From Sphingobacteriia bacterium 24-36-13 (GTDB taxonomy: Bacteria; Bacteroidota; Bacteroidia; Chitinophagales; Chitinophagaceae), in assembly GCA_002281875.1 (NCBI GenBank), contig NCHN01000001.1:123144-187143 (forward strand): a stretch of 64,000 bases of DNA, read 5' to 3'. Each line of letters opens with the position of its first letter. Positions within the stretch are counted from its first letter, which is position 1. The notes beneath the pieces were generated by a model, which saw only the letters and a list, made by a program, of their open reading frames with translations, was not told the DNA's origin and made no database searches. The translations under genes and the position numbers were made by a program. Of the stretch, positions 54,808-63,048 are shown piece by piece.

Positions 54808-57201
54808 ATGAAGTATTTTAAGGTCTTTATTTTGGGAATTATTATGTTGGGTTCTAATAATATTATGTTTGGCCAACAATTAGACTCAATGATGAGTATA
54901 TATGCTGAAGGATTCCCTAAAGAAAAAATACATCTTCATTTTGATAGACCGAGGTATAATACAGGAGATACTTTATTTTATAAAGCCTACTTATTGGCGG
55001 TAAACGAGCCAAGCATTTTAAGCAAGAATTTATATGTTGAATGGTATGATACAGCTGGTGTTTTAGTAAAACAAACCGTTTCTCCCTTGTATCAGTCAAC
55101 TGCAAAAGGAAGTTTTGAAATTCCAGCCAATTATAAGGGAGGGTTCTTTCATGTTAAAGCATTTACAAGGTGGATGTTAAATGATGAAGTAGCTTATTTA
55201 TTTCAAAAAAATATCCCCATTAATGGAGGAAAAATAGCGCTTGCAAATCTACCTGCACCTACCAAAGTTGATTTATTTCCAGAAAGTGGCATGTTGGTAG
55301 AGGGTTTAACTTCACGTGTTGCATTTAAAGCATATTATAATTCAGGCCTTCCAATTAAGATTAAAGGGGTTTTGATTGATGCCCAAAAGAATGTACTAGA
55401 TAGTGTTAAAGTGCAACATGATGGAATGGGAGTATTTGTATTAAAACCCATTGCAGGTCAACAATATCAATTAAGCTGGACCGATGAATTTGGAAGAAGT
55501 GGGGTAACTAAAATAACTGATATCAAACCCGAAGGGGCAGTTTTAACAGTAAGAACCAACAATGAAAAAGCATTTCTTCAATTTGAGCGATCCTTAAATG
55601 CAGGACCTACTTTTAAACAAATGAATTTATTGATTCATATGAATCAATCCTTAATGTACAAAGTAGGGCTTAAAATGGTTGACAAAAACTATCAGCGGGC
55701 CGAAATACCAATAGAAGAATTGCCAACAGGAATAGTTCAATTTACTTTATTTACTTCCGACTGGATTCCTGTTGCAGAAAGAATTACATTCATTAACAAC
55801 CACACACATGATTTTAGTGCTAAAGTAAATCTACTTACCACTAATCTCAATAAAAGAGGATTGAACCGATTTGAAATTATTGTTTCAGATACTACAATGA
55901 CTAATATGTCGGTTGCTGTAATTGATGCAAATGCAAATGAGACAGATCCTCATTCCATATACTCTAATTTCTTGTTAGCTAGTGAAATCAAAGGGTACGT
56001 GCACAATCCATCTTATTATTTTCAAAGTGATGCAGACAGTATCACCAGCAAATTAGATTTAGTAATGATGACCAATGGATGGAGAAAAATTAATTGGGAA
56101 CAATTAAAAGCAGGGATTGGTCCTCAATTAAAATATATGCCAGAGAATGATTTCATGTCTTTAAAAGGCAGTGTGTTTGGAATTAAACCTGGTATGGTTA
56201 AAGACCAGCAGCTCAATTTTGTATTGGCTGCAAAAGATAGTAGTAAAAGTTTATTATTTGCACCCATTGATGCCAATGGGAGTTTTGAGCAGCCGGGTTT
56301 ATTCTTTTATGATACCGTTAAAGTGTATTATGGGTTTAACAATAATTCTAAACTAAGTAGTGCTACCCAAGTAAAAATTGAAAATGGTTTACTTCGAAAA
56401 GAAAATGGAGCAAAAGTTAGTTTAGGTACTATTCCTCCTGTATGGGGAGGGGTAGATTCAATGGCTATAGCCAGAATGAATTATTTTTTAAAAGAACAAG
56501 AACGAGTTCGAAAACTCATGGAATCAGCTACTTTGTCTGAAGTTGTTGTAAAAACTAGAACAAAAAGTAAACTTGAAATATTAGATGAAACCTATTCTTC
56601 CGGATTATTTTCAGGAATGAACGGGTATAGTTTTGACTTAACCGATGGTACTGTGGCAGCATTAGACATATTTACTTTTCTTCAAGGCAGGGTTGCTGGA
56701 TTGCAAGTTACCGGTAGCGGACCAAGTGCAACATTAACTTGGAGAGGGGGAGCGCCTGATGTTTATTTGAATGAACTTAGAGCAGATGTTCCAATGGTTG
56801 CGAATATTCCACTTGCAGATATTGCCTATCTTAAAGTATTTAGACCTCCATTTTTTGGCACAGGTGGTGGTGGTGCAAGTGGCGCAATTGTAATTTATAC
56901 AAAGAAGGGTGGAAGTTCTTCAAAGGGGTCACAAAATGTGAAGGGAATGGAGAGTACTATTTTAGCGGGGTATTCTAGATTTAAAGAATTCTATAATCCA
57001 GTGTACGATAAATCTGCAGCTTCCTTCAATCCAGATACAAGAAACACCCTTTACTGGAATCCTTATATAATGACAAATAAAAGGTCGCCTAGGTATCCTG
57101 TAGATTTTTATAACAATGATGTTTCAACTAAATTAAAAATCGTTTTAGAGGGTATAAATGCACAAGGTAAAATGACTAGGGTAGTAAAAATATTAGAATA
57201 A
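54808..57201 (+). CDS. Exported macroglobulin-like protein with C-terminal TonB plug domain
   Basis: A 797-residue exported protein. After a signal peptide (about 1-23) there is a macroglobulin-type domain (EKIHLHFDRPRYNTGDTLFY, about 39-140, with FRPRYN-like MG2 signature). Middle beta-sandwich regions follow. Near the C-terminus (about 610-705) there is a TonB receptor plug with GRVAGLQVTGSGPSATLTWR and GASGAIVIYTKKGG, but there is no 22-strand barrel after it; only 90 residues remain. Such barrel-less plug proteins occur in Bacteroidota; the role is not known, perhaps surface capture or complex formation with a TonB channel. Confidence 0.85.
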   Translation: MKYFKVFILGIIMLGSNNIMFGQQLDSMMSIYAEGFPKEKIHLHFDRPRYNTGDTLFYKAYLLAVNEPSILSKNLYVEWYDTAGVLVKQTVSPLYQSTAKGSFEIPANYKGGFFHVKAFTRWMLNDEVAYLFQKNIPINGGKIALANLPAPTKVDLFPESGMLVEGLTSRVAFKAYYNSGLPIKIKGVLIDAQKNVLDSVKVQHDGMGVFVLKPIAGQQYQLSWTDEFGRSGVTKITDIKPEGAVLTVRTNNEKAFLQFERSLNAGPTFKQMNLLIHMNQSLMYKVGLKMVDKNYQRAEIPIEELPTGIVQFTLFTSDWIPVAERITFINNHTHDFSAKVNLLTTNLNKRGLNRFEIIVSDTTMTNMSVAVIDANANETDPHSIYSNFLLASEIKGYVHNPSYYFQSDADSITSKLDLVMMTNGWRKINWEQLKAGIGPQLKYMPENDFMSLKGSVFGIKPGMVKDQQLNFVLAAKDSSKSLLFAPIDANGSFEQPGLFFYDTVKVYYGFNNNSKLSSATQVKIENGLLRKENGAKVSLGTIPPVWGGVDSMAIARMNYFLKEQERVRKLMESATLSEVVVKTRTKSKLEILDETYSSGLFSGMNGYSFDLTDGTVAALDIFTFLQGRVAGLQVTGSGPSATLTWRGGAPDVYLNELRADVPMVANIPLADIAYLKVFRPPFFGTGGGGASGAIVIYTKKGGSSSKGSQNVKGMESTILAGYSRFKEFYNPVYDKSAASFNPDTRNTLYWNPYIMTNKRSPRYPVDFYNNDVSTKLKIVLEGINAQGKMTRVVKILE

Positions 57202-58008
57202 TTATCTAAGTGCTGAGTTATTAGTTATGCTGTTCTGATTTTTTGATTTTGTATCGGTTATATACACTAAAACTGTTGTAATTATTACCAAAATCATTAG
57301 TGCAGCCACACCATGCTCTGTTCCATTAAAACTTTCTGGTGGAAAATTGGTCACTAAAGTTGGAGATAGATTGCTATGATAAAAAATACTTAATGAACCA
57401 AGACTATACATAATAGCAACATAACATTGGAAAAGCAGAAATAAATAAATTAAAGTGTTTACAGTTGCATTTATGTGCACAATCCCAGGATTAATCGCAT
57501 CATCTTTAATGATTTTATAAAGGCACACGATTAAGTAAGATAATATATGAAAAGGAATGAGCAATAGTAATATTTGTGGTTCAATTAATAGGATATTGTC
57601 GGGGTTTACCATTAGTAATAAGCGGTTATTTATTACGGATCTTGCAAAAATGATTTTATCCTCTGTGCTATTAGTAATCCAAGGAAAAATGCAAATAATG
57701 CAGATGATAAATGGAATAAAATGCACCCAATCTTTTTTAAGATTGATTTCTTTTTGATGCAATAATATCCTAATATAGAAATACAGAATCGGGCCTATCA
57801 AAAAGAATAGCGTACTTGATGTAAATAAAGTATACGTCAGTATGTTTTCATTTGTTCCATAAAATTGGTAGTAATGCGAACCAATAATCATCAAAAAAAC
57901 GAATAAATAAATGCTTATACAGGTAGTTCTTACCAATTTGTATCTTTTGATTAAATAGACCAATAGAATGCTGGCCAAACCAACAAAGCCAGATGATAGT
58001 AAAAGCAT
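57202..58008 (-). CDS. AraC-type membrane sensor module without HTH
   Basis: A 268-residue protein with about seven hydrophobic segments. TLFFLIGPILYFYIRILLHQ and KKDWVHFIPFIICII are typical of the 7TM N-terminal sensor halves of Bacteroidota AraC-type regulators. In those, a cytoplasmic AraC HTH follows; here the protein ends after the last helix with a short KSKNQNSITNN tail. The neighbour's stop codon abuts its own, so no HTH can be hidden downstream. Either a naturally shortened sensor or the remains of a truncated regulator. Confidence 0.65.
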   Translation of the reverse strand: MLLLSSGFVGLASILLVYLIKRYKLVRTTCISIYLFVFLMIIGSHYYQFYGTNENILTYTLFTSSTLFFLIGPILYFYIRILLHQKEINLKKDWVHFIPFIICIICIFPWITNSTEDKIIFARSVINNRLLLMVNPDNILLIEPQILLLLIPFHILSYLIVCLYKIIKDDAINPGIVHINATVNTLIYLFLLFQCYVAIMYSLGSLSIFYHSNLSPTLVTNFPPESFNGTEHGVAALMILVIITTVLVYITDTKSKNQNSITNNSALR

Positions 58009-58112
58009 TTTAAGTTAAAATAAGGTTCAGAAAATTTGAGTAAAATTCTGTTTATTCAAGTTGGAATTTGATCCCTTATTTCAATATAGAACATCAATTT
58101 TAAATCATTATT

Positions 58113-58152
58113 TATAAAAAAGCCCCGTTCCAAATATTTGGAACGGGGCTTT
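58113..58152 (-). terminator. Terminator after the YDG repeat protein gene
   Basis: Perfect 34-bp palindrome at 58119-58152 with arms beginning AAAGCCCCGTTCC, followed on the minus strand by T residues. The remaining 58009-58118 region holds nothing I can identify. Confidence 0.9.
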
Positions 58153-58172
58153 AAGATTATTGTGTTTGTGTG

Positions 58173-61100
58173 TTATTTCACTATCACTACGGTAGTAGGA
58201 GCGAACTTAACACCTTTACCTTCTAGAGTTAAGAAGTGAGTTCCAATCACCCCGTTGTTCAATCTTACAGGAACAGCGTTAGGACCTTTGACTACGTTTA
58301 CTTGTTTAGAGAAGATAGAACGTCCTGTTCCATCATTAATCTTCATGGTAAACTCACCAGCTACAGGGCTTACAAAGCTAGCAGTAAATACATTGTCTGT
58401 TACAGGGTTAGGGAACACCTGGATGGTTTTCTCTTCCTGGTCAGCAGCATTGATTACTGGTTTTTCTTTGGTGAAGCTGATATTGCTAAAGGTAGAAGCG
58501 ATAGGGCTATTACGTCCAGTACCTACTTCAATAGTAAATACAAGGGTAGTAACATCAGTTGGATCTAATACTTTAGCAGAACCTGCAGATTTAAATTGGC
58601 TGAAAGGGATATAGTATTCTTGCTGACCAGAACCTAATCTGATATCAGTAGTGTATTGGTTTTTCCACTCAGCAACGCCATTTTTAACCATGGTTACTCT
58701 TAAGTTGTAACCACCAGCAGCAGTAAACTTAATACCGTTGTATCCGCTTAAGTCAGCTTCCATACCACCTGCTTTCAATAATTTGAATAGTGATACGAAA
58801 TCAGCGCTATTGGCTTTTACTTCAACGTTTCTTAATACTGGGTATTCGTTAGCAGAGATAGTACGCTTAGCATCGTTGGTTACATTGAAAGCACTTACGT
58901 TGGTAGTGTTTCTATTGTAATCAACCGCCCAAGTACCATCAGACATATAAACTAGGTCTTTTACTTCACCATTCAAATACATAGAGACAGTGCTTTCGTA
59001 TTTGTCGCCCACCGGAACTACTACAGTAGAAGTGCCATTGGCTTTTATAGTGAACGGTACATTACGAGTAACGATACCAGTAGAAGACTCAGAAGATTTG
59101 TCTTCGAACTTGAAGAAACCAGTAGTTGCAGCAGAAGCATTTTTGATTACCAAGTTTAGGTTGGTTCCTTCACGCTTACCAGACTCGATGTAAGAAGCAG
59201 GAGTAGTACCTACAACGTCTTGGTTAACTTGAGCAACATCTTTAAGTTTAGCTAATACGTCTTTAACCATTTCATTAACGATGCTAGGAGAAGCGGCCCA
59301 GATTTGGAAGTTGTACATCTGGTCTTCGTTTACATAGCTAGTGGTTAAGAAAGCACTTTGAAGGTTAAAGCTGTTTCTTCCAGCTTTAGCACCCACCGTA
59401 AATGCGGTAGCGTATTCGCGGTTTCCTTTATCATTAATGATGGTGTAGTTAATAAAGTTGTAGCCATCAATTTTAACTGATTCAACATCTAAAAGGGTAG
59501 CACCTTTTAAGCGATCACAAATTGGTTTAGTGTGGTCGTATAATTCACCCAAAGTCTTAGTAGTGAAAGCTACTGCTTTGGTTTCTTTATTGGTGTTTAC
59601 ATAGTCAACTGCATACACTTCTTTAGCATTGGTAAAGCTAACGATGTCAACAGGAGAGCTATTGTAAGCTTTGTACCCTCTAGTAGCAAGGTCAGGCATG
59701 ATGCTAGACAATTGCAAGCTAAAGATGCTATTGGTGCTAGTAGAGCGGATAGTACCTTGAGCAGTTTCAACAACAGGTAATTTGTTGTAATCCACTGCAC
59801 CATTCATATCGTTGATGGCATTGCTAAGCACACGTTGCGCAATTGCATCGCCCAAGCTCTTACTTTCAAGGCCACCGCCACCGCCGCCACTAACAAAAGT
59901 AGATTCACGACGATATAAGATTCTGTAGTTTAATTGAGTTACACCATCTTCAGCAGTTACAAGGATTTCAATGATATTATCTCCTTCTCTAATTTGGAAA
60001 GGAGCACTTGCCACACCACTTGTTAATGGAATATAAGCTCCAGGACCATTACCAGTATCAATTCTAGCTTGCATTGTAGCAAACTGATTTTCAACAGTAG
60101 GAGTAACGGTAAAGCTATTAACAGCAGTTAATACATATGTATCATAATCTAAATCATACTTGTTAAATGCTGTATTTAAAGCACCTGTTGAAGCAACAAG
60201 ATTACTTAAGAAAGCATTGATATTTGGAATTACACTTAGATCATTGGCAGTATAAGTAATGGTATAGTTAGCAGGATTAAAAGTACCACCTGTTGCAGCA
60301 CTTGGAACAACGGCACCTACGTTTACTGCAATTGGATCAGGCGCAGCAGCACCAGTACCATAAGTCATGGTAACAGATCCAATTGTTTCACTGTTTTGTA
60401 AACCAGTAGAAGTGAAAGCAGTTATACCTATTGCAGGTGAAGTTAAAACTTCACCATGGTATTTTTGAAATGCGTTAGCAGTTATAGTTAATGGAGCAGC
60501 AGTAATATCAGCTGTTAAGCCAGTAGGTTGTGCTAAGGTATAGTTAGCAGCAGCAGAACCAGATATTGTATAACCAGTAACAGTAACAGGTTTAGCGGCG
60601 CCAACAGTTGCAGTTGCAAAAGAAGCAACAGCAGTACCACCTAAAGTTACATCAGCAACATCACCAGCTTCAACACCAACTAGAGCAGCTGTTCCAGTTA
60701 AGGTAGTAGGAGTAAGACCGTTGTAAACCTTATTATCAGCGGTTAAGCCAGCAATGGTTAACCCTTTTGCAGTAATATCAGCTGTTAAGCCAGTAGGTTG
60801 TGCTAAGGTATAGTTAGCAGCTGCAGAACCAGATAATGTATATCCAGTAACGGTAACTGGTTTAGCAGCACCAACAGTTGCAGTTGCAAAAGAGGCAACC
60901 GCAGTACCACCTAATGTAACGTTAGCTACATCACCCGCTTCAACACCAACTAGAGCAGCTGTTCCTGTTAAGGTAGCAGCAGTAGTTGCATTGTAAACTT
61001 TATTATCAGCAGTTAAACCAGAAATAGTTAAACCTTTTGCAGTTATATCAGCAGTTAAACCAGTAGGTTGAGCAACGGTATAGTTACCAGCTGCAGAACC

Positions 61101-62531
61101 AGATAATGTATATCCAGTAACAGAAACAGCAATACCTGTTCCAACACCAGCAGTTGCAAAAGAGGCAACCGCAGTACCACCTAATGTAACGTTAGCTACA
61201 TCGCCCGCTTCAACACCAACTAGGGCAGCAGTTCCAGTTAAAGTAGCTGCAGTAGTTGCATTATAAACTTTATTATCAGCAGTTAAACCAGAAATAGTTA
61301 AACCTTTTGCAGTTATATCAGCAGTTAAACCAGTAGGTTGAGCAACAGTGTAGTTGCCAGCTGCAGCACCAGATAATGTATATCCAGAAACAGAAACAGC
61401 AATACCTGTTCCAACACCAGCAGTAGCAAATGAAGCAACAGCTGTACCACCTAAAGTTACGTCAGCAACATCACCCGCTTCAACACCAACTAGAGCAGCT
61501 GTTCCAGTTAAGGTAGCAGCAGTAGTTGCGTTGTAAACTTTGTTATCAGCAGTTAAGCCAGAAATTGTTAAACCTTTTGCAGTTATATTAGCAGTTAAGC
61601 CAGTAGGTTGAGCAAGGGAATAGTTACCAGCAGCTAAACCAGAAATAGAATATCCAGTAACAGTTACAGCAATACCAGTTCCAACACCAGCCGAAGCAAA
61701 AGAAGCAGCTGCTGAACCACCCAATGTAACATTAGCCACATCGCCAGCTTCAACTCCTACAAGAGCAGCTGTTCCAGTTAAAGAAGCAGCAGTAGTTGCA
61801 TTATACACTTTGTTGTCAGCGGTTAAACCAGAAATGGTTAAACCTTTTGCAGTAATATCAGCGGTTAAGCCAGCAGGCTGTGTAAGAGAGTAGTTGCCAG
61901 CAGCAGAACCAGATAATGTATATCCAGTAACGGTAACGGCAATACCAGTTCCAACACTAGCAGACGCAAATGAAGCAGATGCAGAACCACCTAAAGTTAC
62001 GTTCGGAATATCACCAGTTTCAACACCAACTAAGGCAGCGGTTCCAGTTAAAGAGGCAGCAGTAGTTGCGTTATATACTTTGTTACTTGCAGTTAAACCA
62101 GAAATAGTTAAAATTTTGGTATTAACTGTACTTGTTGGAATTGCAACTGTATTATTTGTTGCACCTTCTGCCAAAGTAATATTACCTCCAGTAACGCTTC
62201 CTGCATTAATACCACTTGGCATTAAAACGTAAATTGTTACAGCAGGCGTTACGTCTCCTGATCCATCTGTATTTACAACAACTGAAGAACCAAAACCACT
62301 TCCAGAAGTCAAAGATACTTGGAAGTTAGTTGGAGCAGTAATTGTAACAGGAGATGAAGCTGTTAAACCTGTTGCAGTAAAGGTAAAAGTTTGTTCGCTA
62401 GAAGCAGATCCATACGTTGCTGTGAATGCAGTGAGTGAACCAGCAGGAGTAATACTTTGAGCAATCAAAACATTACTTGCAAACAAGAGAAAAAGGGGCA
62501 TCAAAATTTTGAGTAAAATTTTTGATTTCAT
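58173..62531 (-). CDS. Large T9SS-secreted protein with six YDG-type repeats
   Basis: A 1452-residue exported protein. Signal peptide 1-24; a beta-sandwich N-terminal domain (25-140); six 90-residue YDG-domain-like repeats (141-680), each starting LTISGLTADNKVYNATTAA; an MBG-type domain (about 681-770); a cadherin-like beta-sandwich (about 775-880) ending in a Gly run; a 360-residue region I do not recognise; a domain with carbohydrate-binding-like features around 1240-1360; and a T9SS type A sorting domain (about 1370-1452, starting VFPNPVTDN). Likely surface-attached or released. The gene is visibly richer in GC than its neighbours. Ends in a strong terminator. Confidence 0.88.
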   Translation of the reverse strand: MKSKILLKILMPLFLLFASNVLIAQSITPAGSLTAFTATYGSASSEQTFTFTATGLTASSPVTITAPTNFQVSLTSGSGFGSSVVVNTDGSGDVTPAVTIYVLMPSGINAGSVTGGNITLAEGATNNTVAIPTSTVNTKILTISGLTASNKVYNATTAASLTGTAALVGVETGDIPNVTLGGSASASFASASVGTGIAVTVTGYTLSGSAAGNYSLTQPAGLTADITAKGLTISGLTADNKVYNATTAASLTGTAALVGVEAGDVANVTLGGSAAASFASAGVGTGIAVTVTGYSISGLAAGNYSLAQPTGLTANITAKGLTISGLTADNKVYNATTAATLTGTAALVGVEAGDVADVTLGGTAVASFATAGVGTGIAVSVSGYTLSGAAAGNYTVAQPTGLTADITAKGLTISGLTADNKVYNATTAATLTGTAALVGVEAGDVANVTLGGTAVASFATAGVGTGIAVSVTGYTLSGSAAGNYTVAQPTGLTADITAKGLTISGLTADNKVYNATTAATLTGTAALVGVEAGDVANVTLGGTAVASFATATVGAAKPVTVTGYTLSGSAAANYTLAQPTGLTADITAKGLTIAGLTADNKVYNGLTPTTLTGTAALVGVEAGDVADVTLGGTAVASFATATVGAAKPVTVTGYTISGSAAANYTLAQPTGLTADITAAPLTITANAFQKYHGEVLTSPAIGITAFTSTGLQNSETIGSVTMTYGTGAAAPDPIAVNVGAVVPSAATGGTFNPANYTITYTANDLSVIPNINAFLSNLVASTGALNTAFNKYDLDYDTYVLTAVNSFTVTPTVENQFATMQARIDTGNGPGAYIPLTSGVASAPFQIREGDNIIEILVTAEDGVTQLNYRILYRRESTFVSGGGGGGLESKSLGDAIAQRVLSNAINDMNGAVDYNKLPVVETAQGTIRSTSTNSIFSLQLSSIMPDLATRGYKAYNSSPVDIVSFTNAKEVYAVDYVNTNKETKAVAFTTKTLGELYDHTKPICDRLKGATLLDVESVKIDGYNFINYTIINDKGNREYATAFTVGAKAGRNSFNLQSAFLTTSYVNEDQMYNFQIWAASPSIVNEMVKDVLAKLKDVAQVNQDVVGTTPASYIESGKREGTNLNLVIKNASAATTGFFKFEDKSSESSTGIVTRNVPFTIKANGTSTVVVPVGDKYESTVSMYLNGEVKDLVYMSDGTWAVDYNRNTTNVSAFNVTNDAKRTISANEYPVLRNVEVKANSADFVSLFKLLKAGGMEADLSGYNGIKFTAAGGYNLRVTMVKNGVAEWKNQYTTDIRLGSGQQEYYIPFSQFKSAGSAKVLDPTDVTTLVFTIEVGTGRNSPIASTFSNISFTKEKPVINAADQEEKTIQVFPNPVTDNVFTASFVSPVAGEFTMKINDGTGRSIFSKQVNVVKGPNAVPVRLNNGVIGTHFLTLEGKGVKFAPTTVVIVK
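60492..62111 (-). repeat. Six tandem 270-bp coding repeats
   Basis: Units on the minus strand: 62111-61842, 61841-61572, 61571-61302, 61301-61032, 61031-60762 and 60761-60492, each exactly 270 bp or 90 codons. The middle units are nearly identical in DNA; the outer ones are more diverged, and the last two share a different 14-residue segment (TVGAAKPVTVTGYT). In-frame repeats of this kind can expand or shrink by recombination. Confidence 0.93.
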
Positions 62532-63048
62532 GAGCCTAGTTTTTGTTTAAAATAATCATATCATATAATTAGTATGTTCAAAGAAACCAGGAAATAGTTA
62601 GGGGATACGGATTACTGGTATAAAATGAACACAGATATGAACATAAAAGTAGTTAATCATTTCTAAAAATTGTAATCTATTCCTCATTTGGTATCAAAAA
62701 ATCAACAATTCCCGCTTTGGGAATAAGGGTTTAAAATTAGACAGGGCTTATCATAGTATAAAAAATATCAATTTATAGTTGGTCGATGTTGTTACAGTAA
62801 TGTTATATTTAATATAAAATATTCATTATCAAGCAATTAAAATTGATTCAATGTTTTGTTGTTTTAAAAAAACACTTTCAAAGCTATTTTCTGCTAAGTC
62901 AGGAACACCCTTATTGAAGAAAAAAAATGTGGATAACTTTTTTAAGCATTTTTTAAATTTCAGGCAAATGTCAAAATTTCGTCAGGAATCATGGATTACA
63001 AATTTGAATACATATTGCTCTTAGATTTGCCCTCCTAAAACAACCCCC
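62532..63048. other. 517-bp intergenic region between divergent genes
   Basis: AT-rich DNA separating the YDG-protein start from the TonB-receptor start. It contains a short hairpin at 62708-62724 (ATTCCC/GGGAAT, five-base loop) and the TonB-receptor promoter candidate at 63022-63029. I saw no ORF, tRNA or known riboswitch. The YDG-protein promoter should be near 62532-62600, but I could not place one. Confidence 0.55.
63022..63029 (+). promoter_or_regulatory. Candidate -7 element for the TonB-dependent receptor
   Basis: TAGATTTG matches TAnnTTTG; TTTG at 63003-63006 may be the -33 box, though the 15-base gap is shorter than usual. It is 19 bp before the TTG start. Confidence 0.42.

Noticed and set aside
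60492-62111. Regular 270-bp repeats as a CRISPR array
   Set aside because: Units are directly adjacent, in frame and coding for 90-residue domains; there are no short repeats with unique spacers.
61354-62232. Plus-strand ORFs across the repeat region
   Set aside because: They exist because the repeat composition lacks stops on the opposite strand; they mirror the repeats and have no start context or conserved features.
62532-63048. tRNA, small RNA or small ORF in the large intergenic region
   Set aside because: No cloverleaf, no long stem beyond a 6-bp hairpin and no ORF with a believable start were found.
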